Source: Clostridia bacterium
GTDB lineage: Bacteria > Bacillota_A > Clostridia > Christensenellales > Borkfalkiaceae
Reading direction: 5' to 3'
Assembly: GCA_017456945.1 (NCBI GenBank)
Contig: JAFTIK010000067.1
Span: forward strand, 1-5,919
DNA length: 5,919 nucleotides
The stretch's first letter is position 1, and every line of letters begins with the position of its first letter. Both the position numbers and the translations under genes were made by a program. This document shows positions 1-5,710 of the stretch, piece by piece. The notes below the pieces were generated by a model that was not told the origin of the DNA, ran no database searches, and saw nothing but the letters and a program-made list of their open reading frames with translations.

Positions 1-547
1 CAAAATTACCAAAAACTTCACCTGCAGTAACGTTTACAGTTTGCTTTAGTTCGCCGTTAACGTAGCAATGAGCCTGCCTGTTTTCGGCATCTAAAACCGC
101 TACTAAATGGATATATTCATCAGAACGAACGTCTACCTTTGTAAAACTTATTGTGTACGCGTTAGGTTGAGAACCGTCTGCACCAACTAAGTCAAAGTGA
201 AGTTTGGGGAAACAAACGTTTGAACCCCATTGAAGTTCGAAATTAAAACAAGGAGTTGTTGCGTTTTTGTAGTTACCTACTATTATACCCGCTCTTGAAG
301 CGAATGAAGTAGGTAAGTTAATTATCGCTTCATAGGTTTTGGGTACTGTTGCAATAACGTCCTTCGTTTCGTAAATATCCCACCCTGCAGAAAAAGAAAG
401 ACCTTCTTCAGTACGGGAAGGTGTGTTTGTTGCCGCGCTAGCCTTTGACTGCATACCAACGATGCCAAGCGCTGCGCTTGCAACAGTCATACACGCAAGA
501 AGAGTAATAGCAACTCTTTTAAAACGTGAAAGAGAAAAAGTCATCAT
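1..547 (-). CDS. Secreted LamG/concanavalin-A-like domain protein, N-terminal part (runs off left edge)
   Basis: The reading frame is open from an ATG at 547 to the window edge, about 182 residues, with no stop. Residues 1-38 form a signal peptide: basic MMTFSLSRFKR, a hydrophobic core at about 12-31, and a likely cleavage after SKASA (residue 38), so the protein is exported. From about residue 60 the sequence has the alternating beta-strand pattern of a LamG-like jelly roll. It includes the typical stretch YIHLVAVLDAENRQAHCYVNG followed by a Glu-Leu-Lys strand, which is the 'W/H-h-x-V-x-D...h-Y-V-N-G' signature of Laminin_G_3-type domains. Such domains usually bind glycans or form part of glycoside hydrolases and adhesins. 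The rest of the protein, including any catalytic domain or C-terminal anchor, lies outside the window. Two adjacent ATGs (547 and 544) both suit the AGGAGG site; spacing is 5 or 8 bases. The export and fold calls are fairly firm; the role is not known. Confidence 0.85.
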   Translation of the reverse strand, partial: MMTFSLSRFKRVAITLLACMTVASAALGIVGMQSKASAATNTPSRTEEGLSFSAGWDIYETKDVIATVPKTYEAIINLPTSFASRAGIIVGNYKNATTPCFNFELQWGSNVCFPKLHFDLVGADGSQPNAYTISFTKVDVRSDEYIHLVAVLDAENRQAHCYVNGELKQTVNVTAGEVFGNF

Positions 548-551
548 ATTT

Positions 552-558
552 ACCTCCT
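552..558 (-). promoter_or_regulatory. Ribosome binding site of the LamG-like gene
   Basis: On the minus strand AGGAGGT lies 5 bases before the ATG at 547 and 8 bases before the second ATG at 544. It is a near-perfect anti-SD match and settles the start to within one codon. Confidence 0.85.
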
Positions 559-603
559 TTAATTGCCCGCAAAAATAATAGCGGTACAAAAAATTATTGA
601 ACG

Positions 604-619
604 CAACGCGTGTGCGTTG
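604..619 (-). promoter_or_regulatory. Short perfect inverted repeat at the start of the LamG-gene leader
   Basis: CAACGC and GCGTTG form a perfect 6-bp stem around a 4-base loop. If transcription starts near 622, as the promoter at 629-657 predicts, the hairpin sits about three bases from the 5' end of a roughly 75-base leader. Such 5'-terminal stem-loops can protect an mRNA from decay. It could instead be an operator that overlaps the transcription start. The repeat is seen directly; both roles are inferred. Confidence 0.4.
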
Positions 620-628
620 GACGGTTTA

Positions 629-657
629 ATTTTAAAACTCTTGTTTTGCGTTGTCAA
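629..657 (-). promoter_or_regulatory. Sigma-A-type promoter for the LamG-like gene
   Basis: Minus strand: a consensus -35 TTGACA (657-652), a 17-base spacer, and -10 TAAAAT (634-629), one mismatch from TATAAT. The predicted start of transcription is near 622, giving a leader of about 75 bases before the ATG at 547. Confidence 0.65.
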
Positions 658-879
658 TACGCATTTTAAATTTTATGTTAATATTTTTTATTTATTATCA
701 AAAATATTATTGTTTTTTTCTTTATAAAAATCTAATTGTTTTAGTTTTACATATGTATTTTTTTAAAAAAAGTCGCGCTATAAGGCAATTAACGGCACTT
801 TAATTCTTTTGTTTTTTTGTCTTTTGATTTTTTTAAACTTTTTGATATAGCGTTTTAAAAGTAAATTTTTCATTTTGCA
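658..879. other. AT-rich divergent intergenic spacer with many T-tracts
   Basis: About 220 bases between the two divergent -35 boxes. I see no gene, tRNA or clear hairpin here. It is dominated by runs of T on the plus strand and contains a perfect T7A7 palindrome at 758-771. A single GC-richer island (772-797, GTCGCGC... to ...ACGGCA) interrupts the AT-rich DNA. The tracts may make the DNA curved and could act as upstream promoter elements for the gene at 931, but this is inference. Confidence 0.5.
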
Positions 880-908
880 TTGACATTTAATAAAAGATGG
901 AATATAAT
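880..908 (+). promoter_or_regulatory. Perfect-consensus sigma-A promoter for the FAD oxidoreductase gene
   Basis: TTGACA (880-885), a 17-base spacer and TATAAT (903-908) match the housekeeping consensus at all twelve positions. Transcription should start near 915, leaving a leader of only about 16 bases. The ribosome site in that leader is weak: AGG in TTAGGTAAA, just before the ATG at 931. Confidence 0.8.
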
Positions 909-930
909 ATCTTAAACTAAATTAGGTAAA

Positions 931-1176
931 ATGATGAAGATGATTAATTTTCAAAAGACTTTAGAAAACTTAAGTGAATTTGACGTTGCCGTAATAGGTG
1001 GTGGAGTTTCTGGCATAGGCGCTGCAATTGAATGTGCGCGCCAAGGCGTAAAGGTCCTGCTTATCGAAAGAACGGGCTCGCTTGGTGGAATGCTAACTGC
1101 TGGGCACGTTTCACCACCACTTGGCGGATTTGTTAAAAACACTATAGCGGACGAACTTTTAACTAAACTGCGTTAA
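931..1176 (+). CDS. FAD-dependent oxidoreductase, N-terminal fragment (FAD-binding part) before a frameshift
   Basis: This 81-residue open frame is the dinucleotide-binding start of a FAD-dependent oxidoreductase of the FAD_oxidored (PF12831) type. Residues 18-37 form the first Rossmann strand and helix with the GxGxxG motif GGGVSG (23-28). E46 at the end of the second strand (VLLIER) is the expected ribose-binding acid. The stretch SLGGMLTAGHVSP that follows is the usual FAD-contact segment of this family. It ends at TAA (1174-1176) with a second in-frame TAG (1180-1182), far short of the family's usual length of more than 400 residues. The matching remainder continues in the next frame. The start is uncertain among ATGs at 931, 934 and 940, because no strong SD is present. 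The fragment cannot be an active enzyme alone. Confidence 0.8.
   Translation: MMKMINFQKTLENLSEFDVAVIGGGVSGIGAAIECARQGVKVLLIERTGSLGGMLTAGHVSPPLGGFVKNTIADELLTKLR
1163..1176 (+). other. Frameshift junction in the FAD oxidoreductase gene
   Basis: The first frame reads ...ELLTKLR and stops at 1174-1176. The frame offset by +1 is open from 1163 (just after a TAA at 1160-1162) and reads LNCVNGSGKSHDIENAKIV, which is the expected continuation of the family before 'DMLDKAGV'. Removing one base between 1163 and 1174, for example C1171, joins the parts as ...LLTKL-VNGSGKSHD and gives a protein of about 430 residues. Either one extra base (or two lost) or a sequencing error explains this. The stop context CGT-TAA-C is also compatible with a +1 shift over the stop, but I see no SD-like stimulator or known slippery motif. 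Confidence 0.75.
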
Positions 1177-1228
1177 CGGTAGCGGAAAATCACACGATAT
1201 AGAAAACGCTAAAATAGTTATTGCAGAT

Positions 1229-2224
1229 ATGTTAGATAAAGCCGGCGTTACCGTTTATTTAGGTTGCTCACTTGCCGACGTAATTAAGCAAGATAATCTC
1301 ATTACCCACGCGGTTATTACCACTCAGTTTGGGCTAAAAACCGTTAAGGCAAAGATTTTTATCGACGCAACGGGAGATGGGGTTTTATCTTATCTTTCGG
1401 GTGAAAAAATTGAATACGGCAGAGAAGACGGGCTTGTTCAACCTATGAGCATTATGTTCACAATTGAAAACGTGCATCCAGAGCAAAAGTTGCTTTGCTT
1501 CCACGAAGAAATGGATACACCTTTAAAAAATGGCAACTACCTTGATGTTTGCGAAAGAGCAAGCAAGACGGGGGAACTGCCTTCTACCGTGAATATCGTT
1601 CGGTTATACCGCGGTGTTAAAGAGACCGAACGCATGGTAAACGCAACCCAAGTAAATGGACTTAATCCACTTATAGCCCAAGATTTGGGTATGGCGCATA
1701 CCATTTTAAGAAAGCAAATGCATCAGATCGTAAACTTCCTTAAAAACAACGTAGAAGGATTTGAAGATATTAAAATTAAACAAAGTACGGAAGGGGTTGG
1801 GATTCTTGAATCGCGCAGAGTAATTTTCGAATACGTAATGCATTCTAAAGACTTGTTAGAAGGAAATCGGCACGAAGACGTTATAGTGCACAAAGCGTCC
1901 TTTTGCTTAGACATACACAACCCAAGCGGTGCAGGTCAAAGCGAACAAAAAGGGCGACCCAAAAACTGCAAACCTTACGATATACCCTACCGCGCAATTC
2001 TTCCGCTTAACACAAACAATTTACTTGTAGCCGGCAGGTGTATTAGCGGAACTCACAGAGCGCACTCATCTTACCGCGTTATGAATATTTGTATTAACGT
2101 AGGTCAGTCCGCAGGTATTGCAGCAGCCTTAAGCGTTAAAGAAAACCTATTCCCGCGCAAATTAGATTACAAAAAAATTCAAGCCGTACTTAAGCAAAAA
2201 GGAGTTGACCTTTTTAGCGAATAA
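1229..2224 (+). CDS. FAD-dependent oxidoreductase, C-terminal fragment after the frameshift
   Basis: This fragment (331 residues counted from the first ATG) carries the rest of the PF12831-type flavoprotein. Recognisable blocks are AKIFIDATGDGVLSYLSG (about 41-58), ILESRRVIFEYVMHSKDLLE (192-211), LDIHNPSG (227-234), NLLVAGRCISGTHRAHSS (264-281), and RVMNICINVGQSAGIAAAL (283-301), the C-terminal FAD-contact signature of the family. ATG 1229 has no SD and lies inside homologous sequence that continues back to 1163. It is therefore an internal methionine, not a true start. No other stop or deletion is seen, and base composition matches the first fragment, so the break is recent or artificial. 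Family members oxidise small organic substrates at FAD, and the substrate cannot be told here. The gene stands alone on its strand, between its own promoter and a terminator. Confidence 0.8.
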   Translation: MLDKAGVTVYLGCSLADVIKQDNLITHAVITTQFGLKTVKAKIFIDATGDGVLSYLSGEKIEYGREDGLVQPMSIMFTIENVHPEQKLLCFHEEMDTPLKNGNYLDVCERASKTGELPSTVNIVRLYRGVKETERMVNATQVNGLNPLIAQDLGMAHTILRKQMHQIVNFLKNNVEGFEDIKIKQSTEGVGILESRRVIFEYVMHSKDLLEGNRHEDVIVHKASFCLDIHNPSGAGQSEQKGRPKNCKPYDIPYRAILPLNTNNLLVAGRCISGTHRAHSSYRVMNICINVGQSAGIAAALSVKENLFPRKLDYKKIQAVLKQKGVDLFSE

Positions 2225-2312
2225 CCCTTTTAATTTTTTATACCGTGTTAACCGTAACAGCGTAAAGCGTAAAACTTAATTTTTAAAAACATAAAACTTA
2301 CGCAAAACAAAA

Positions 2313-2346
2313 AGCCTATCGAATCTCTTCGGTAGGCTCTTTTTTT
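2313..2346. terminator. Bidirectional intrinsic terminator between convergent genes
   Basis: AGCCTATCG (2313-2321) pairs with CGGTAGGCT (2330-2338), giving 9 bp with one G-U wobble around an 8-base loop. Seven T's follow on the plus strand (2340-2346), ending the oxidoreductase transcript. An A-run before the stem (about 2308-2313) becomes the T-run on the minus strand, so the same hairpin can also end the operon read from the right. Confidence 0.85.
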
Positions 2347-2414
2347 ATTCTTATTTGTAAACAAACGCACATAAAAATGCGTCTATAGCGCGATTAACGG
2401 CATATTTGCACTAT

Positions 2415-3470
2415 TTATTCATCAATGCTAATATCGCAAAAATATACGTCGTGACGGTTAAGTTCAAAAGCGAATTTAATTCGCCCGTCTGAAAGATCGT
2501 ATATTCCATCCGGATAAGATAACCAACCGGGAAAATCTACTATTTGCTTTTTAAAGGCAAAAGTTTTCATATCGTCTGAAGAAATCCATACGCAAAGCGG
2601 ATGGCGGAATTTAAATCCTATTCTACTATCGGGCGTATTTATAAGCGCGTGCTTGCCGTTTGGCAAATTGATGATTTTAGGCTTGTTGTTGGGGTTGGGA
2701 ATATCGGTACGAACGAACTCGCTCCACGTTTCGCCCCTGTCCTTACTGACGCTTTTATATAAAAAGCCTTGCCCGTCTGCGCGGATATAATTTTCTATTA
2801 CCCCGCTACTTAAAACGGCCAAAGTAGGTTCAGTCCACTTCCAAAGGCGTTTACCATCTATGCACATAGGAAAATCAGCCGTGTTTTTGCTTAAATGAAA
2901 ACTCTTTCCACCATCAGACGAAATAAGAACGCCGTTTTTAGCATAGTCGATTTCCGCTTTTAAAATCAACTGCCCTTCACTTTTTAAACGTGCTTGTTCG
3001 CTATCACTTACTTCGTAAAACTGAACGGGAAAAATTATATTTCCGTTATAGTTTATACCACCCCTAACAAAATAAAAGGCTGAACTTTGCCAAATAGGGG
3101 GATATTTTTGCCAGGTATAACCGTTATCAAAACTTTTTAAGACAAAGGCATCCCAGCCCAAAAAATCTCCGTCGTGACTACCGGCAAACGCCCAAATTTC
3201 ATCTTGATACACGAATACTTCGGTAATATAAACCGCTCTGCCGTCTTCGTATATACTAACCGGTTTAGACCAAGTTTCGCCGTTATCGGTTGAGCGAATT
3301 AAATATTCGCGATTTTCCTTTTGCGGTTCGTTAGTCCCACCGCATTGCGAGATAATAATCAAATCGCCGTTCGGCGCTTTTCGGAGAATAGTTTCGCAAC
3401 TTAAACTCTCCCTTAAAACCATTTTTACGATATCCATAATAATTTTTCGACGGTGCAAAACAAATTTCAC
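2415..3470 (-). CDS. Sialidase-like Asp-box (BNR) protein without a signal peptide
   Basis: This is a six-bladed beta-propeller protein of the sialidase/BNR_2 superfamily (351 residues from GTG 3470, or 340 from ATG 3437). Asp boxes (S-x-D-x-G-x-T-W) occur at residues 60-67 (STDNGETW), 113-120 (SFDNGYTW), 184-191 (SSDGGKSF) and 242-249 (SKDRGETW), with a decayed fifth at 297-304 (SSDDMKTF). Residues placed like the GH33 active site are E214 (in TEPTLAVLSSG), R230 (in ENYIRADG), R289 (in FRHPL) and Y319 (in LSYPDGIY), with R30 (ILRKAPNG) possible as the first arginine of the triad. A canonical 'RIP' motif is absent. Exo-alpha-sialidases remove terminal sialic acid from glycans, but the superfamily includes other activities, so the substrate is open. 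No signal peptide or membrane helix is seen, which implies a cytoplasmic location. It is the last gene of the leftward operon, 78 bp after the repeat protein if the GTG is the start. The start is uncertain because a hairpin surrounds the GTG. Confidence 0.82.
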   Translation of the reverse strand: MKFVLHRRKIIMDIVKMVLRESLSCETILRKAPNGDLIIISQCGGTNEPQKENREYLIRSTDNGETWSKPVSIYEDGRAVYITEVFVYQDEIWAFAGSHDGDFLGWDAFVLKSFDNGYTWQKYPPIWQSSAFYFVRGGINYNGNIIFPVQFYEVSDSEQARLKSEGQLILKAEIDYAKNGVLISSDGGKSFHLSKNTADFPMCIDGKRLWKWTEPTLAVLSSGVIENYIRADGQGFLYKSVSKDRGETWSEFVRTDIPNPNNKPKIINLPNGKHALINTPDSRIGFKFRHPLCVWISSDDMKTFAFKKQIVDFPGWLSYPDGIYDLSDGRIKFAFELNRHDVYFCDISIDE

Positions 3471-3477
3471 ACCGTCG
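3448..3477 (-). promoter_or_regulatory. Perfect 8-bp hairpin over the start of the sialidase-like gene
   Basis: On the mRNA strand CGACGGTG (3477-3470) is followed by a 14-base loop and then CACCGTCG (3455-3448). The GTG candidate start (3470-3468) lies at the stem-loop boundary. The SD GGAG (3485-3482) is only four bases before the stem. The hairpin could block translation from GTG, or bring the SD nearer to ATG 3437: with the stem folded out, about 14 bases remain between them. As DNA it could also be an operator. There is no T-run after it on either strand, so it is not a terminator. Confidence 0.5.
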
Positions 3478-3481
3478 GATT

Positions 3482-3486
3482 CTCCT
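3482..3486 (-). promoter_or_regulatory. Ribosome binding site upstream of the sialidase-like gene
   Basis: AGGAG on the minus strand lies 11 bases before GTG 3470, a long but usable spacing, and 44 bases before ATG 3437. No other SD is visible near either codon, so this site must serve whichever start is used. Confidence 0.6.
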
Positions 3487-3548
3487 TTATATTTTATAAA
3501 AGATTAAACTTTAACTTGTTTACAGTAATTTAACAAACAAATTATTCG

Positions 3549-3632
3549 TTAGTTTGATTTCTTTTTGAAGATTGCTACTGCTAAACCGAGTAATACAACG
3601 AAAGCAGAAACACCGCTTACAGAACTTAAGCA
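3549..3632 (-). other. C-terminal GC-x-SS / helix / KKK tail of the repeat protein
   Basis: These are the last 27 residues plus stop. Cys (codon 3630-3632) is followed by LSS, about 18 hydrophobic residues and KKKSN. The layout is that of a cell-surface retention or sorting signal with a Cys in place of a sortase motif. The same tail ends the upstream gene. Confidence 0.6.
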
Positions 3633-5570
3633 TCCTTGTGCTTCACCGGTAGAAGAAGAGGGTTGTTCTTCAACTGAAGAAGAATCAGGTTGAACAGCCT
3701 TTCTTTCCCATTCAGCAACTACGATAATATCTTCGTGAATATTAGCAAGTTCAGTTACGTAACCTTCTTGACCTTGAATCTTCCAGCCCTTGAATTCATA
3801 ACCTTCTCTTACGGGAACGTAAAGAGTAACGGTATCAAGAACGGTGATGCTTTCGGGATTAACTTCGCCTTCTGCCATTTCGCCGTTATTTAAACGGTAA
3901 GTAACGGTATAAGTAACGATTTCGGTTGAAACGCGTAAAGTGACCGCTCCGTCTACTTCAACTTCATACACGCCTGCAGATTTTTCTACTAAAGCGGTAA
4001 CGATTGCTGCTGCGCCTTCTTCAGCGGGTGCTACTACCTTTTCAAGTTTTGCCAAGTATCCGGGATCTGCCGTAACGTTTACGGTTAAGATTTTGCGAAG
4101 ATTTGTTGCGTATGCTTCACTTGCTTGTTCAAAGGTCTTTTCGCCGATTTGAACGGTTGCCTTAGCGCCTTCTGCTTTTTCTACGGTTAGGCTAACTTCT
4201 TCGCCTACGCCAACGATTTCTAAAGATGCTTCTTCAGTAACGGTTACTTCGTAAGCAAACTTACCTTCTTCGGTTGCAACGTTGGTTAAAGTTTCGCCGT
4301 TAAGTTTTGCCTCAACAAAACTAAAGCCCGTTTTAGGTGTAACTGTAAGGGTTGATGCGCTACCGCTTGCAAGATAAATGCTGTTATCGCCTTCGCTTGA
4401 ATCTAAAGAACCGTGAGAAACAACTACGCCTGCGCTTTCGCCGGTTACGTTAACTTTTACTAATGGAGCAACGGTAATATCTAATTCGCAAGTAACGGGA
4501 TCAAGACCTATAGTAGCGGTGTTATCGGGGTTATTAGTTCTTAAATTGAACTTACCGCCTAAAGAATAGCCACTTGAAAGTAAACTTTCTGAAGCATCCG
4601 TAATTTCTTCGCCGTTAGCGTTATAGAATCTAGAAACTACGTTAGTGATACCGTAACCTTCTTTTAAGTCGGTAGTAACGGTTGCTTGTTTAAACATTTG
4701 TAAAGTGCTTACGGGGGTAGAAACTGTACCTACGCCTTCAACGTTAGCAGTAATAGATCCGTCTTGGTTAACAACGCCTTGTTCGCCGTTAACTTTTAAA
4801 GCAACTTGATCAAAAACGTCTGTTCTTAAGGTTACTAAACTTTCTGAACCTTCTTGAACTGCTTTATCAAAGTTCATAACTTCGTAAGTCCAGTCTTGAT
4901 TGTCTGAAGTTTTAGCAAGAGCGATATCGCCAAGGATTAAGTCCCAACGCCAAGTAGAAACACCGAAATCAATGTATTCAAGTTCTAAAGATTGATAGTT
5001 TTCTAAAGAAGTTAAACAATCTTCTTCAGCAATAGAAGCGCCGTCATAGAAAGCCCATAAGGGAAAGAAAGCGGTAGCGTCGAAGTTTGCAGTAAATGCA
5101 AATTGACTAGCAGCGGTATTACCCATAGTGCGTTTGATAGTTCCATCGGGAGCTAAGGTTTTAAAGTGTGAGTATTCGTTATTAATTTTTTGTTCGTGAG
5201 TTAAATGCCAAATGGTATCAACGCCTTTAAACTTAAGGTATAAAGCGCTTAAACCACCGCTCTTGTTGGGCTTGTTGGTTTGACGGTTAGCGTTCTTAAT
5301 ACGGAAAGCAATATCCGTTACGTTTTCTAAAGTATAACTTCCGGTAGGAGTATAACGAACGTTAGCCGTACCTGTTTTCGTCGACCAAAACCAAACTTGA
5401 TTTTCATCTGAAAGACATTCTAGTTCGCTATCGGGAATAGCGGTAATGTACTTCATATTTTCCGCGCCTACTCTAACGGGCATGGTTGCGAAAAACATAC
5501 TAAAACATAAAGTTAGTGCCATAGCACAGGTTAAGAGTATAGATACTCTTTTTGCGTTGATTAGTTTCAT
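3549..5570 (-). CDS. Secreted repeat protein with InlB-type repeats and a Cys-containing C-terminal anchor
   Basis: This is a 673-residue cell-surface protein. Residues 1-36 are a signal peptide (basic MKLINAKR, hydrophobic core to about 29, cleavage near VGA-EN). Residues 40-220 form an unrecognised beta-rich module; its end, SLELEYIDFGVSTWRWDLIL then GDIALAK, resembles the last strands of carbohydrate-binding-like sandwiches. Residues 230-370 are further beta-rich sequence that I cannot name. Residues 371-459 and 460-553 look like divergent InlB B-repeats (Flg_new_2 type, for example LTVTPKTGFSFVEAKLNGE). Residues 554-621 are a canonical Listeria/Bacteroides-type repeat (PF09479), with VREGYEFKGW and a closing AEW. 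A Ser/Pro/Glu linker (about 625-645) leads to GCLSS (Cys 647), a hydrophobic helix and KKKSN. There is no LPxTG. InlB-type repeats are common in adhesins, so surface attachment or glycan binding is inferred. ATG 5570 has AAGGAG 8 bases upstream. It lies 41 bp after the upstream gene and is probably co-transcribed with it. Confidence 0.85.
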   Translation of the reverse strand: MKLINAKRVSILLTCAMALTLCFSMFFATMPVRVGAENMKYITAIPDSELECLSDENQVWFWSTKTGTANVRYTPTGSYTLENVTDIAFRIKNANRQTNKPNKSGGLSALYLKFKGVDTIWHLTHEQKINNEYSHFKTLAPDGTIKRTMGNTAASQFAFTANFDATAFFPLWAFYDGASIAEEDCLTSLENYQSLELEYIDFGVSTWRWDLILGDIALAKTSDNQDWTYEVMNFDKAVQEGSESLVTLRTDVFDQVALKVNGEQGVVNQDGSITANVEGVGTVSTPVSTLQMFKQATVTTDLKEGYGITNVVSRFYNANGEEITDASESLLSSGYSLGGKFNLRTNNPDNTATIGLDPVTCELDITVAPLVKVNVTGESAGVVVSHGSLDSSEGDNSIYLASGSASTLTVTPKTGFSFVEAKLNGETLTNVATEEGKFAYEVTVTEEASLEIVGVGEEVSLTVEKAEGAKATVQIGEKTFEQASEAYATNLRKILTVNVTADPGYLAKLEKVVAPAEEGAAAIVTALVEKSAGVYEVEVDGAVTLRVSTEIVTYTVTYRLNNGEMAEGEVNPESITVLDTVTLYVPVREGYEFKGWKIQGQEGYVTELANIHEDIIVVAEWERKAVQPDSSSVEEQPSSSTGEAQGCLSSVSGVSAFVVLLGLAVAIFKKKSN

Positions 5571-5578
5571 GTTTTTTT

Positions 5579-5584
5579 CTCCTT
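5579..5584 (-). promoter_or_regulatory. Ribosome binding site of the repeat-protein gene
   Basis: AAGGAG on the minus strand, followed by an 8-base A-rich spacer, precedes ATG 5570. This is ideal spacing and supports that start. Confidence 0.85.
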
Positions 5585-5611
5585 ATATATTTTTTTTAAA
5601 AAATTCCATGT

Positions 5612-5710
5612 TTATTTTTTAGCGGGTTTCTTTTTGTAAATAAATATTCCAAGTCCTGCTAAAATCACAGCGGAAGCACCCGCCAAAACCACACCAAAAC
5701 TGCTGTTACA
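5612..5710 (-). other. C-terminal GC-x-SS / helix / KKK tail of the upstream surface protein
   Basis: The final 32 residues plus stop: Cys-Asn-Ser-Ser, about 20 hydrophobic residues and a YKKKPAKK cytoplasmic tail. The GGG before KDGC and the Cys-Asn step recall the Synerg-CTERM type of tag, while the flanking positive tail is general to C-terminal sorting signals. Confidence 0.55.

Noticed and set aside
758..771. T7A7 perfect palindrome as a terminator or operator
   Set aside because: A pure A/T palindrome in AT-rich DNA has no stable GC stem and is expected by composition.
951..1920. Minus-strand open frames at 951-1142 and 1723-1920
   Set aside because: They are antisense to conserved blocks of the FAD oxidoreductase, lack ribosome sites and resemble no protein family.
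2267..2303. GCGTAA...TTACGC inverted repeat and the 9-base direct repeat TAAAACTTA (2270-2278, 2292-2300)
   Set aside because: The stem is short with a large AT loop, and the direct repeat is low-complexity; neither has a supporting context.
2365..2382. ACGCA-N8-TGCGT hairpin as a separate terminator for the sialidase-like gene
   Set aside because: The stem has only five pairs and an interrupted T-run follows it on the minus strand. The stronger hairpin at 2313-2346 explains termination better.
788..2402. The 10-base word ATTAACGGCA at 788-797 and 2393-2402, each next to a GCGC/CTATA word, flanking the oxidoreductase gene like att sites or a target duplication
   Set aside because: Several 10-base repeats are expected by chance in a window this size, TTAACGG is common here, the flanking words are in different orientation, and there is no transposase or integrase.
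3471..3548. Separate promoter for the sialidase-like gene in the 78-bp gap
   Set aside because: A TATAAA-like word exists, but it is directly next to the SD, so transcription would start at or after the SD, and no -35 box is at the right distance.
3690..4152. Plus-strand open frames at 3690-3893 and 3940-4152
   Set aside because: They lie antisense to the InlB-repeat and linker-proximal part of the 673-residue gene, have no SD, and encode Ser/Ala/Thr-rich or compositionally odd peptides typical of shadow frames.
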